DNA of 64,000 nucleotides from Poa pratensis (Eukaryota; Streptophyta; Magnoliopsida; Poales; Poaceae), in assembly GCA_947311845.1 (NCBI GenBank), contig CAMZMU010000041.1, positions 136,676,542 to 136,740,541 of the forward strand. The letters are read 5' to 3'. Positions 1 to 12,414 of this stretch are shown here, in pieces; position 1 is the stretch's first letter; each line of letters starts with the position of its first letter. The notes under the pieces were generated by a model that was not told where the DNA came from, did not search any database, and saw only the letters and a list, made by a program, of their open reading frames with translations. The translations under genes and the position numbers were made by a program.

Positions 1-642
1 CCTGGTTGAACAGCTCCTGGTAGGTCTGGAACTTGAAGGGCAGTAACTCATAGCGAAGCTGCGGCGCAAGACCCTTGCGGAACAGCTCTTGCTTGTCAGC
101 ATCAGTGGTCACGTCCCTTGGGGCGTAACGAGAGAGATGGTTGAATTCACAACCATAAGTGCGGAGGTCCATACGTCCCTGTTGCAAATCCAGGAACTCC
201 CTCCTCTTCAATTCCATTATCGGCGGAGGGATGTAAGCCGCACGGAAGGCGGTGCGGAAATCCTCCCAATTGAAGACATGGTTGGCAGGGAACAATGCCA
301 CATGGCTCTCCCACCAACAGCCAGCCGCACCAACCAAGAGGTAGGTGGCGAAGTTTACTTGCTCAGCCACTGGGACATGCAGCGCGAGAACTTGCGCTCC
401 AGTGCACGAAGCCAATCATCAGCTTCTAGTGGCTCCTTAGCATCAGCAAAGGTGGGTGGCTGCGAGCGCAGGAACTCAGTGAGAGTGTTGCAGCCATTCC
501 TCTGTGCATTCTGCTGTACCAACTGCTCAAGCAGTCGCTCATTGCGCCCACGGTTCTCCTCAATGGCCATCAAGACCTGAGCCATCGAGGGTGGTGGCGG
601 TGGTTCCTCATCATGGTGGTTACCACGGCCTCCTCGAGCCAT
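1..642 (-). pseudogene. Retrotransposon gag (Ty3/gypsy), 5' part, frameshifted
   Basis: This is the N-terminal half of a plant Ty3/gypsy gag protein, the structural protein that packages element RNA. It reads from an ATG at 642 toward the left edge and runs out of the window. The start is basic (MARGGRG), followed by a proline run, a Q/N-rich coiled stretch and the gag core. In-frame reading stops at about 355 (a TAA just after WLSK), but gag-like sequence continues in another frame with a WWESH motif, so a small indel near 355-368 broke the frame. Its place just inside a primer-binding site and LTR on the same strand supports the assignment. A chromovirus (Tekay/Del-like) origin is my inference from the long LTR and the methionine-tRNA primer site. 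Confidence 0.85.
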
Positions 643-1186
643 TCTGGAGAATTTACAATGACACAGTTAGTATCTCCCTCCGAATGGTTGAAACAATAGA
701 GTTAGCGTCTACTCAAGTACACAGACTAGGAACGATAATACTTTGTGCAACAATGAACGAGGGATCAACAAGATAGAACTTGGGTCAAAGATCAGCATCA
801 TGTACTATTAGCGTGGGATTCAAATAGTTTAGAAACCACGTGATTCACACACTCTAGTTGGCACAATCCGGGACCTTCTGTTTAAGTCCTTGGGTTAAAA
901 CCCAACAATACTGAGGGTGATTTCGGATTGTAACGCAGCGGGAGCAATTGGACACATAACACTAAAGGTAGAACCCACCCACGTGATACTAATAATTTTG
1001 AAGTAACAGGTGAGAAGTAAAACCTTTAACTCAAATCGAGGTAAGATTGCTCCGAGATTAGAGGTAACCAGATGAGGAGTAAAAAGAATCCTAAGATGGT
1101 TTTCACAACTCATTTTTAGGTTAAAATATTTTCACAAACACTAGACTCAACGTCGACCAGTAGAAGGGTTTCCTACAGGCAGTACT
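643..1186 (-). other. 5' leader between primer-binding site and gag
   Basis: Untranslated leader of the minus-strand retrotransposon, between the primer-binding site and the gag start. I see no reading frame or motif of its own. Confidence 0.6.
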
Positions 1187-1198
1187 GCTCTGATACCA
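1187..1198 (-). other. Primer-binding site (initiator Met tRNA)
   Basis: The minus strand reads TGGTATCAGAGC, the standard plant retrotransposon primer-binding site complementary to the 3' end of initiator methionine tRNA. It lies 3 nt from the LTR end at 1202 and fixes the orientation of the element as minus. Confidence 0.92.
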
Positions 1199-1201
1199 AC
1201 T

Positions 1202-4200
1202 TGTGGCGCCCCGACCCGACTGCTATACAGTGATGTTGTGTGTCACCGGTTAAGCGATACAACCGGAGGTTACGGGTTTACCAATCCCCGGCCAAAACCT
1301 TTGGCAGGCGTTGCTCGGAATGGATCATCGCAACGCAACACCCCGATTGATGCCTTAACACAGGCACAACCCTCAATGTATAATAGAGGTCAAGACTTGT
1401 GGAACAACTGGCACATCACAGACTCTACGACTCAAATCATTATAGTTCAACTCTTATAATAGAGAAAGATAGCAAATTACAACCAGAGGTCACAGACCCA
1501 ACATTACAACATGCGGAAGCGAATTAAGTTGTTCTAAACAACAAGAACCAAATTATGGCCTAAGAGGCCTACAGATAAACATTCAAGCGCCAGCTGTTCC
1601 GGGATGTCCCAAGCTGCCACCTGGGAACCCCAGACTACTCGTCGACGTCCACAAAGAACCCACCTTCGAGGTCGGTGAAGTCTCCTCTGAAACAAAACAA
1701 ACGACGTTGAGTTCGACGAACTCGCAAGATTATATATAGAGCTTTAGCTCGATGAGGCTTTCAAAGTTTTATGGATGTTTTGCATAAAGCTGATTTTATT
1801 TATGAAAACATAACTCAATGGCATCGACTAATCAGATTATTTGCAAAAGGGGTAAGAAGTAACTCTTTTCTCTTGATCACCTTTCTCATTACCAACCACT
1901 GTACCTGCTCTACAAAGGCACCTCCCCGAATCACCCTCGAGGAAGTCAACCTCACATTCTTGAGTAGTACCTTTAGTACTCAGGTTTTAATCATTCCGTT
2001 CAGGTTATTCTATGGTCTTACCTTCACTTCCCAAGTTCGTCCATAACCGCGGACATGGCTTTTCGAAAAGATTTAACCCTGTAGGGGTGTATAATGTTTG
2101 CCACGCGTACCGTCCGGCCCATTACCTGTATATTAGCTCTCTTCCTTGGAAAGCCGGCTGGGTGGGAGCGGTGTCGACTTCTCCCTCGTTTGAGACTAAC
2201 CCAGGATCATCAGTGAGGACGAAGCAGGTTCGGTGCCTCCAACACCCTGCCCCGTGGCCACTTATTTTCCTAAACACCACCATCCTCATCCCAGTTCATA
2301 CCACCATCATCACGCACGCGCAAATGGAAGCTCAAACTAGAGGACCCTAGCTAGTCCCGCCCGAGTTATTTAGTCTATGAGGGTTCCTGCAATTGCATAG
2401 GCCTCACGCATGGTTGCACGCTCAGTCTTGGTTCAAGAGGTAAAGAACTCGCACCTAGGCGACGAGAACGAGACAAAGCACCACAACCACAGTGGCCTCT
2501 CATCCCCACCTTTAAGCATTTTATTACCTGTCACCACAATTTCTCCACCATCATCCGAACATTTCCACATCTATTCCCAACATGACATATCCATCGGACG
2601 AAATAACATTTAACTAAGCATGGCTAAGCATCAACCTTGCATATTTAAGTAGTTCAGGCCAACAATACAAACCTATGGATAATAGGAGGGAAACAGGTAA
2701 TGGCATCGGAAACTTAATGCAACTATAGGATACTCTATCCAAAACAAATTGACATTAGGAACCGCATGCAATATTATAGGGGAGAAAATATTTGCGGAAA
2801 ATAGGATAAGACATGCTCAGAGGGGGGATTACGCTTGCCTTGCTCAACGTGCTGGTAGTACGGATCGTCGGGGTATTGCGGTGTAACCCCGGCTGCTTGA
2901 TCTATCGAAGCATAGCAACGGAAGAGCAATCAATCACCACACAAGCTTTAACAGATGCAATGCGCAAACACATGATGACATGACAATTTAAGGTGTTGAA
3001 CCTTTTATAAGCTATCTAGCAATTTTAAATGGGGTGTGAAAAGGGTTACTTAATTAGATAAGGAGAACACCCCATATTTAACTTAATGTTTCTCCTCGCC
3101 CGTAAGAAGTGCATTCCTCTAATGGTGATCAAATGTGCATGATATTTATTTTAGAGGTTAGCTCAGAATTTTCCGGACACTTTGGTATATCAAACACATT
3201 TTTCTGATGTCCCGATAGAAGTTGTTACATTTTTAAATTCCTCTTTTACATCTGCCCTAATCATAAGTTAATTTCAACTCAGTACAAACATTTAACCAAA
3301 TTAGAAAGAAAGGAGTTGAAACAGGATAACTTTTGGTGCTGGGCAATTTCGGAATATCCGAAATTTACAAAATCGGAATATCCGATCGACTGCTCACTCG
3401 AATTTTGGCTAAGGACTAAAGAGCATCCAGCACTGGCGTACTTCGAAAAATCCGAAGTTTCCCAGGCTCGGATTATCCGATCACCGCCGATCGTTTGAGA
3501 ATTCACTAAGGACGAAAAACTAGCTCGCACTGGAGTGACTCGGAAAGTCCGATTGTGTCGCAATCGAAAATTCCGAGCGGAGGATGCGGCGGCGAGCTAC
3601 GGCGATTCGTCGAACATGACGGAGAGGGAGAGGAAAGGGGCGTCCATCTGGACCGCGAGCTCACCCTGAGCACTTGGGGGAAGACGGCGAAGTCGGGGAT
3701 GCAGCGACGGCGACGAATTCGTCCGCGGCGGCGCTCGGACTGCAGCGGCGAAATGGTGGACGGCGGCGGCGATTCCGGTCGCCCCAGCTCGATTCCTTTG
3801 GCAGGGAGGTAGAGGACGAAGAGGCGGAGCTTCTAGCGGTCCTGGCTTGGCTTGGGGAGCCCTCAATCGACGGCGATGCGGCGGCGGAGCTCGAGCTTTG
3901 GTGCGGCCATGGTGGGGAGAGAAAAATGGGGAGCAGGGAGCAGGTGAGAGAGGAGGGAGGGGGAGCAGGGCAAGTGGGGCTCGTGGTGGCGTGCTCTCCT
4001 TGCAGGGGAGAGTCGGAGAGGGGGGCCCCGGCGCGGGCGTGCGCGCGGCACGGCCACGGCGGCATGGCGCCAGTGGAGAGGAGAGAGACGATGTTTTTGC
4101 AGATAACCCCCTGGCATTTTTCTTCCATCCCAGATAGATCCTTTTCTCTTTTCTTTTTAAAACCTTTTTAAAACCAGCAGCACTTTGGAGATTTAATTGA

Positions 4201-4688
4201 GGCACTTAGACATTTTAGAAAATTATGAAATTATTCATGTAGCCTTTCCATATCATGTGGAAGCTCCACAAATTTTGGTGTCTCAAAAAAATAAAATGTT
4301 TTGAACCACTTTTGTTTAGAAAGGTTGGAGATGACATTTTGCTAAATTCCCAAATTATAATCCTTTAGTAATTTTAGAGAAGGGCAAAATATTACTTTTG
4401 AACTCTCGGAACTTCCTTGACAAATATAAGATGTCAAAGTAATTTTGTTTTACAAATTTGAGTGCCTTCATTGTTTTGGAATTGGGTAACGCAAGTTAGG
4501 CATTTTGTTTTTAGGTGTGCCAACCCACAACAATTCCCTAGCCTCAACAACAATTCCCTAGCAACAATTCCCTAACCAAAGTGAAAGGTTCCACTTGATA
4601 CCCAATGATGCATGGATGCCATGATGCGATGAACACAAAAGTGAAAAAATTACACAGGTTTTTAGGTTCTCAACTTTGGGTTGTTACA
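1202..4688 (-). mobile_element. 5' LTR (~3.5 kb) of a minus-strand Ty3/gypsy element
   Basis: The 3' end of this LTR (minus strand ...GGGGCGCCACA) abuts the primer-binding site. The likely 5' end is TGTAACAACCC at 4688, so the repeat spans about 3487 bp with TG...CA termini. Such long LTRs are known in Tekay/Del-type chromoviruses. A GC-rich block at about 3590-4080 opens long frames on both strands but shows no recognisable domain. A series of small dyads lies at 3350-3580. The outer boundary at 4688 is inferred from terminus sequence only, because the partner LTR lies outside the window and no target duplication can be compared. Confidence 0.7.
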
Positions 4689-5000
4689 CCCTCATTGAAG
4701 GCGGTGCTTCGGTCAGAGAAGCTTCCATCGCCATCTTCTCGGCGGCAGATTGTGACATCTTCCTCACTCCCGTCCTATCTCGCTTAGGCGGCATGGGCTG
4801 GGGGCAAGAACAATGAGCGGCGGCGGCCAAGGCGGGGGGGGGGGCGGCGATTGGCAAAGTCAGGGAGAAGGAGTCTCCTGCGCGGCGATTTGGGGATTTC
4901 GGCGAATCTGGAGAGGTAACGGCTACAGTGGAAGCCAGTCGTGGCTTATAAGGCATCCCACACGTCGCGTCGCGGCCCCATTACTCCGACGGACGTGGGG
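4689..5000. other. Unassigned GC-rich sequence
   Basis: Sequence between the LTR end and the next LTR-like block. A minus-strand frame from 4956 to 4684 contains MPPKRDRTGVRK, which looks like the start of a retroelement protein, but I cannot assign it. A 10-base G run lies near 4837. Confidence 0.4.
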
Positions 5001-6190
5001 ATCGAGGGGGCGTGCCGATTTCTGCGCGTTTCGCCCGTTGGATTCCAAGATAAGCACGGGGTCCGTATGAATCGCAACGTTCGCCGCGATTCAGTCAACA
5101 GGACCCGGGGGCTCGTCTCTACCTCGCCTCGGCGGGTCCCCAACGGAGCTGAGCAAGGAAGACCTGGTGCCCGGGACCCACTTTGACCTATCTTTAGGCC
5201 ATGGCCCGGCAGCTGGAGCAAGAGCCACCGGGACCATGCCCGGGGGCTACTATCGCAGCAGTGGAACATGGGGTTCCCCTAGTACTGCCAAAGTGGATCC
5301 ACCCCATGTGGGCCCAAGATGAAGATGGACAAGACCAAGACTCAAGTCAAGCTGGCGGGTTCACCGTCAGGACGCACATGGCCTACGTCGACAAAGGGCT
5401 CCGGTCCTGGGGACCTTCCGGGTCCCCGAACCAAGCAAGAAGGCCAGGAAGGACCCGAGAGCCCGAGTTCCCGGCAGGAGGCCAGGCTCCCTCTCGGGTA
5501 CTTCTCCACGTCCCTGTGGATAAGCAATCCACCTCACCATGGAAGACTTGGGAAGCAAGGCGAAGGCAGCGCGGGCGGGAAGCACAACCCGTGGTGGTGT
5601 CAGCTCCTGTCCACCCCAGGGCGGACGCTCCCACCTAACCCAAAGGATACGCTAGGCTGAGGAGAGGCCACGTCTCCTCCTAAACTAGATGAGGAGGGTC
5701 CTTCACCCCGAAGGTCCCTCATGCCCCTCACGTGACCCTGTGGCAACCCCTTAGCCTATAAAAGGAGGACCAACGCATGGAGGAGGGGAGGTGGAAGGAA
5801 GGACGAACACAAGGTAGAACCAGAGCAAGACTAGACTAGGGCTGCGAGGGTAGAGGGGAAGGTGATCTCCTCCGGGTCAGGATCTGTCCTTCGTCTACCT
5901 CCAGCCAAAACCCTTCCGGGTACCCCATCCGGGAGGTTCCATTGTAAGCCACACTATGAAGAATCCATCAATCCAGACATGCAGGAGTAGGGCTTTTAGC
6001 CTCCGGGCGGCCTGAACCTGGGTAGCTCCTTGTGTTCCTTTGGTTGCATGCTTTGATCGTGGAGAGGAGAGCTTGATCTAGACTCCACCCAAGAAGACGA
6101 TTCTCAGCCTCCTTCGCGCCCCGTGCCGAACCTAAAAGGGGGTATCCTATACTCCCGGTGTCCGTGCAACGAGACACGACACTACCATCG
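5000..6190 (+). mobile_element. Remnant of a Ty3/gypsy LTR, plus strand
   Basis: GC-rich LTR-like sequence with a clear TATA box (TATAAAAGG at about 5757), a purine-rich leader, and a terminal part ending near GAGACACGACA at about 6180, typical of Tat/Retand-type gypsy LTRs. There is no coding domain. Long overlapping frames on both strands are byproducts of base composition. The left boundary is approximate and no paired LTR or target duplication was found. Confidence 0.5.
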
Positions 6191-6800
6191 TGCAAAATTT
6201 TACCTTAAAATTTGTTGTATTTTGGGCTGTACAAAAACGACAAATTGGGGAAAAATTAAAAATTTGAAATTGTGTATTGTCACCCCCTAGATCCACTCAT
6301 TTGTCTTTTTTGTGCAGCCAAAATACAAAAAAAATTGGAGTTGAAAATTTGCACGAATTTAGATCTCCACAATACCTACATCCGAGAATTTTTCACGATT
6401 TTTGGAAACTTAAAAATGTCGATTTCGAATTTTTGAAAAAGGGCACAATTTAGTCCGGGTTCCATTTTAGCTTTTTGACGTACTTGTCGGTATTTAGCTA
6501 GGCATGTAATTTTATCTGACAGGCTAGACCCGCAGGGATATGTGGAATGTGGCTATATCTCTTTCTGTACACATGATTTTTCCATGTAGCAAAATAAATT
6601 GAGAACCCGTAGCAACTAGTATTTTTTATTTGTCACGTTTGACCGTAGTACTGTTTTACGTGTGGACCTCACCTGTCAGTGGTGCAAGAAGAAATCAAAA
6701 ATACTAGTACACGCTTGGTGGGGATTCGAAATCAAAACAAACAGGACTTGAAGGTGCTCGGTGCACGCTGCATGCCGCTTTAATATATCAACCCGGAGAG
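6191..6800. other. AT-rich repeat remnant and spacer
   Basis: AT-rich sequence with runs of A and T and the motif TTGTCTTTTTTGTGCAG near 6303. The same motif recurs in the fold-back MITE near 13870 and near 40465, so this is probably a decayed arm of that family. No gene seen. Confidence 0.4.
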
Positions 6801-6801
6801 C

Positions 6802-7293
6802 ATGCACGACGCGGCCGTGGCTGCGCCCAGGGCGCTATCGCCGTCGTGCTGCTCACGAACAAGGCAATGGACACATGTCGACCCAAGTCGCGGTCGTCGT
6901 CGCGCCGGGCGAGCACCCCGCTGCTCGATCCCTGTGAGGAGTGGTGCGCTGTCGCCAACCCCATGTCATCTCCGCTTCTGCCATGCCACATTCCATGTGC
7001 GGCATGTGGAACGCCGTCCCCACCACGCGCCACTTCTCGGCCGGAGTAGGACTAGTGCGCGATGGAGAAGGCCCGCCCGTCGACGGTGCAGAGCACACCA
7101 CGGTACATGAACGGGCCGGCCACCCCGACCAAGAGCGTGTGCGGAGTCGGAGGCTACCCGTCGTCGTCGTTGCTCAATTTCCCAGCTACATGTTCAGCCC
7201 GCAGTCCTTCGAGGCCAAGGTGCGGTCCCCATGGCGAGTGCCGCGTAGCCGAGGACAACGCCCACGCCGTCCATGTCGTTGTGTGAGTGCATG
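6802..7293 (+). pseudogene. IQD (IQ67-domain) protein, C-terminal exon fragment, broken
   Basis: Plant IQD proteins are calmodulin-binding, microtubule- and membrane-associated scaffolds with a C-terminal DUF4005 region. Three stretches in three frames match that region in order: ASTPLLDPCEEWC (about 6914-6952), STPRYMNGPATPTKSVCG (about 7090-7143) and FPSYMFSPQSFEAKVR (about 7180-7227). At least two frameshifts separate them and the IQ67 domain is absent, so this is a processed or truncated pseudogene. It lies about 770 bp upstream of the first TATA box of the TBP gene and shows no link to it. Confidence 0.75.
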
Positions 7294-7643
7294 AATGTCG
7301 CGTTCTAGTTTTCTACACAAACAAGATCGTTCTGCAGTGGAATGCGTGTGTGCGGGGAACACCTGCAAATCTTGAGTTTGAACCGGCCCCCACCCAAGCA
7401 CAAATATTTACATGCTACATGTACTTTTGATTTCTTCTTCCACAACTGACAAGGGTGGCCCACATGTAAAACAAAAAACAGAGGGTTCTTTTCGCAAGAA
7501 TTACAACACCACATGTCCGCATTAGATTGATTTTGGACCTATTTGTTGCTCCAATACAAGTTGTTGAGCCGCCGTTCTCCATTTTTCAACTTACGACACT
7601 AATTTGCACGTAGTGAATAAGTTGTGGATGCGTGGTGCATATA
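7294..7643. other. Spacer, nothing recognised
   Basis: Unique-looking AT-rich sequence between the IQD fragment and a MITE. No gene or repeat recognised. Confidence 0.5.
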
Positions 7644-7817
7644 CAGTGGCAGATCCAATTGTAGCTAGGTGTAGCTAGGGGTGCACAGGACACCGGGTGA
7701 ACCAGTTTTTTCTTTGTTAAACACCATTTTTTCACCGCATATGCAACCAAAAGGTTAGTTTTTCTCCGTTTTGTCACCTGTAGGCACCCTGATCCTCTAT
7801 TCTCTAGCTCCGCCACT
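7644..7817. mobile_element. MITE-like element with AGTGGCGGA-type ends
   Basis: Left end CAGTGGCAGATCC and right end CTCCGCCACT form imperfect terminal inverted repeats around about 174 bp, a common cereal non-autonomous DNA transposon layout. The string TGCATA occurs near both ends, but not at identical offsets, so the target duplication is unsure. Confidence 0.6.
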
Positions 7818-8012
7818 CACCGTGCATAGAGCTCTTGCATTAAGTTAGTTTGCCAATCTAAAAAAAGAAGTTATTTTGCCTTTTTTATGTGTCTTTTGGT
7901 CGTTTTACTTCAGCCCCAATCCATATCCAGCCTTTTTCTGACATGCTAACCCCACAGGTCAGGCTCTCCGAACCAAGACCAGTGAGCATCCCGGCGCCAG
8001 GACCGGCCACAG

Positions 8013-8067
8013 CAGGTCACCTCGCTCTTCCTTAAAAAAAAAGGTCACCTCGCTCTTCCTATAAAAG
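8013..8067 (+). promoter_or_regulatory. Distal TBP TATA box with duplicated module
   Basis: A TATAAAAG box at 8060-8067 sits directly after CACCTCGCTCTTCCT. The block GGTCACCTCGCTCTTCC occurs twice in tandem, starting near 8014 and 8043. The first copy is followed by TTAAAAAAAAA, a degraded or replaced TATA. If used, this box would give a 5' UTR of roughly 250 nt. Confidence 0.55.
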
Positions 8068-8236
8068 CGTAGCCGCCCAACCGACCGCCTATTCCCGGTC
8101 CACGTCAGACCAACACCAACCCCCCACCACAAAGCGCACACACGCCTCCTCCTCTCTCGCCGCCCGCAGACGCCTCTCCTCTCGCGAGATAGACAACCCA
8201 GCCCCCATCCCCTCTCCCCCTCCTGCTCCCGATCTC

Positions 8237-8244
8237 TATAAAAG
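8237..8244 (+). promoter_or_regulatory. Proximal TBP TATA box
   Basis: TATAAAAG lies about 103 bp before the TBP start codon, after a CT-rich leader. A start site 25-30 bp downstream would leave a 5' UTR of about 75 nt. Either this or the box at 8060 could be used. Confidence 0.5.
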
Positions 8245-8346
8245 ACCCCAAATTTCGAATTTTTCCGACCCGCGCGCCCTTTCCCGCCCATTTCGTCCGA
8301 CAATTCGCGCTGATTCGGTGGGATTCGTGGGCGGAAGCGGCGGTCG

Positions 8347-9741
8347 ATGGCGGAGCCGACGCTGGACGCGAGCGAGCCGGTGGATCTGCTGAAGCACCCC
8401 TCAGGCATCATCCCCACGCTCCAGTAAGTCACCCGATCTGTGTTGCTCGGCGGCGGGCATGGAAAGGTCCCGTCTTTGGTCGCGGACTTGCTTGGTCAGC
8501 TCTTGTTTGCTCGTTGCGCTGATTTGCTCTAGATCTTTCGGTACGGATTTGGTACTTGGTGGTTCATGGCTTCGTGCTCCAGAGAGGGGTCATACTTAGT
8601 CTAGTCGGTTCGAGGCATCAATTGTGGCCGGAATTGTTGCCCAAACCAACCATGCCGAAATTTGGCCCTTGTCTCGAAAGATACCATTTTTCGGTCCTTG
8701 CCACACCACACTTCATATGCAATTTCTTACCAGTCGCTGACCAAACTAAGGCGGCAAAAACATGCCAGCTAATCATATCGGCTTGATTCCATGTATATAA
8801 CAACTTCGTACTAGCTAGTGTATAAAAACTTAATCCATGAGTAGCACAGTGTACTTGCTAGTTGTTGTGCATTGCCGTGTGAGGAGTGCTTATTGTGTTG
8901 GCTTTTGTTGCTGGATTGGTTATGTTATGTTGCAGTGCTAGGAGTCATAGTCTTTGGATGTTTGTTTTGGCTCTGTGGACATGCTTTTGTTGCCATTCTC
9001 ATTGAGAATATTGATTTCTATTTTTGTGCATCCTTTTATTTGATGACAGGAATATTGTATCAACCGTCAATTTGGATTGCAAATTAGACCTCAAAGCAAT
9101 AGCTTTGCAAGCACGCAATGCAGAGTATAATCCAAAGGTATGATGATTGGTCGTGTGTTCTCGTTGTCCTGTTTTCACTTTCAAGTTTTTTTTTTTTTGC
9201 ACGCATCATTGTTTTCCAAGGTTATTTCTGCTATCCTTAAACAAATAAATATAAGCCTAACATTGGTATGGACGTTCTTTGCGGTAATTTGAAGTTGCGC
9301 CTGGATGGAAACAAATTGGTGCTTTACATTTTGTAGAGCACTGCTTTTTTCCCAGGGCACAAAAATGGTTTTTCATCAAATTTACCGCACATAAAGACAG
9401 GCCCGGACATATATTGTGTAGGATAATATGTGCCTAGCATCTTCAATCCTGGTCCATGGATGCATCTTGTTTTGGGGGAGCTCAGTGCCATATCACAGTT
9501 TCACTAATGCCATTTTGTGAACTTTGTAACATAGGCTAAATACGAGTGAAGATAGTGAAGATGCACGCCATAAGGGCACCTCCAATCCTTCTTTCATAAG
9601 TAGATCATGAACTGGTACCCACTGTGAGATATCACAAGCCTAATTTTTCTGATGCAATGCTTGAAGGCATTCACAGCCATCAGCTAGCACCCACTAGTAG
9701 AAAAGCCCCACTGCCCTTTTCAAACATGTTGCACTGCAAGC

Positions 9742-9800
<59 letters not shown>

Positions 9801-12342
9801 AACCGAATAATCTCTCCCCAAACCAGATTTAGTTGCCTCTCCTAATTTCTCGGCACTTGGTTCTCCCCCAAAACCAGATCTAGTTGCCTCTCATCCTTCC
9901 CGCTCGAAACGCCGCCAAGCAGCACCCCCACCGCTTCCCTGCGTAACAGGCTTTGGCAAAACATGCTCATCAGGCCTCACCGCATGGGGATGGTGGAGAT
10001 CAAGGACGACCTGCAGCGGCGCTTCGTTGGCTAGATCTCAAGTCGGCGGTGGTTCCCAGAGCTCATGGGAGAGAGAGAAGGGGGGGGGGGGGGGGGGGGG
10101 ACTTATGGATGAGCTTCATAGCGTATAAGGTCAGCCCAGCTTATTGTTTGAATAAGAACACATTTTCTGTAGGAATAAAATTCATCAGTTTAGCAGCTAT
10201 ATATCTTGTCTTACTTTGCCCTTTGGATTTCTAATTAGTGCTGTACTTATCAGATAAAGCTTGACTGTAGTGGGAGTATGTTGAATTAAAAGAGACTCAT
10301 AAGCTGAATGTATGCTATTGAGTTCATGATCCAATAAAGCATCTGTAGAGAAAGTAGTATACACAGACTATGCATATTAAGCTTTTGATAGTGCGGCACC
10401 ATGATATTTGAGTCGCTGTATAGTCGCCGACTATACAGCGAGTCGTTCTGGCGTGGATGAGCCGCACTAGCGACTTGACTCACGGAGCAAGTCGCGCCAC
10501 GTCACTGGCTCGACGGCGATTTCCTGCGACTATACAGCGACTTGATGCCTCAGGATTTCAGCGACTTGATGAAAGGGAGAGAAAGGGCAGAGCTCAGAGG
10601 AGAGGCCCGAGCCGCCACCGCTCCTCGCGGAGGCTGGGAGTGGTTGCTGGGCCAGGGAAGGGAGGAGCTGCGGCGCGTGGGGACGAGGCAGCGCTGGAGG
10701 TGACGCCGGGAGGGGAGGAGCGGCAGCTGCGGTGCTGGGAGAGGGAGAGAGGAGCGGCGGCGCTGGAGGAGGGAGAGAGGTCCGGGGAGAGGAGAGAGCT
10801 GCGGTGCTGGGATTGAGTGGTGGCGGCTGGGAGAGGGAGAGGAGTTTATAAGTTGTAACCCTAATCTGCTACTCTGATGGGCCAGTTTGGATGGGCTTCG
10901 GCCCAAAAACCCCTAGCCAGGCAGGTATGACCTTTTTTTTTACTCTAAGTGGACAATATATTACGGTGCTGCTGTGCAATATAAACTAAAAAGGCTACTG
11001 TTCACCTGGCGACTCGGAGCGACTAATCAGGGCAAGTCACCGAGTCAAGTCAGTAAGTCACGAGTCTCAACCTCGGCGACTCAAAAACCATGATAGTGCC
11101 GTGTATCAACTTGATTACTCTACGTATTCGCTGGTGCTATGTTTTTTGTAATTTAGCTGTTCCCGTTCTGTGTTTTATGCTATAGTTTGTTAACTCTGCT
11201 CTCCGAACAGCGTTTTGCTGCAGTTATCATGAGAATAAGAGAACCAAAAACTACAGCACTGATATTCGCATCGGGTAAAATGGTATGATCCAACTTCAGT
11301 TAAGCACTTAAGCTTGTACATGTTCTTGACTATTAGAATGCTTATTTTCATTAGCTGTTATTTCACTCTCACTTAGAACGCTTTTAATTTATTTTTTCAA
11401 TTGCTATGGCATCACATTAATTTGTTATACCTAATTTGTACTCTTTTGTAAATGTGCAAACTAAATTTTGCGTGGAGAAGGAACTGTGTTATTATGACAA
11501 ATTGACTATTGTATTTTTTTATGCAGTAATGGACCGAGTAGTGATCCATAGCAACCGTTAATCATCATCAAAATCTGCTGTTTATCCGTAATAATTGAAA
11601 CTTAAATATTGCTGTCCTGTACCCGTGGAAGGATAGTTTGCAATGATAGATTACTTGGGATGTTATTTAGACCCACATCTTCAGTCAAATAAGCTTTATT
11701 GGCTGTCATCATTGATCTTATTGCAATTTGGCTGCAAGGAAGATATTGTTTTTGAGTAAGGAACTTTTGTTTTGCCTTATTGACAGAAAAGTGCATAAGT
11801 TCCAGAGAACTACCAACACGTATCCAAATATCCATCTTACTTACGCTAACGCATGAATATCTTGTTCCAGGTATGTACAGGAGCAAAGAGTGAACAACAG
11901 TCAAAGCTTGCAGCAAGGAAGGTATGACACGGCTTTCTTCCATTTTGTCTATGCTGGCTGAGAGGTTTCTGAAGTCTAACATAGCAATATTGTTCCCAGT
12001 ATGCTCGTATTATTCAGAAACTTGGCTTTCCAGCTAAATTTAAGGTAACTATTTCAGGCCTGTATAGTTTTCACGTGTACCTGCACTGTGACCAATTTCA
12101 TTTCGTGGGACGGTTACTGACTTCTGTGCTATATCAGGACTTCAAGATTCAGAATATCGTTGGCTCTTGTGATGTCAAATTTCCGATTAGACTGGAGGGC
12201 CTTGCATATTCTCATGGTGCTTTCTCAAGTGTAAGTCTTGTGGTTCTATGTTTCTTTGGGGATATGTGCGTGTTTTTGTTATTCTTGATAAGTTGAATGA
12301 TGTATACATTTTGCTTTACAGTATGAGCCAGAACTTTTTCCT

Positions 12343-12414
<72 letters not shown>

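Noticed and set aside
1187..1198. tRNA gene fragment
   Set aside because: It is the 12-base primer-binding site of an LTR element, placed at the LTR edge.
3597..4205. 202-codon minus frame and several plus frames in the long LTR
   Set aside because: Pro/Ser/Arg low-complexity translations in a GC-rich block of an LTR; several frames open at once and no domain.
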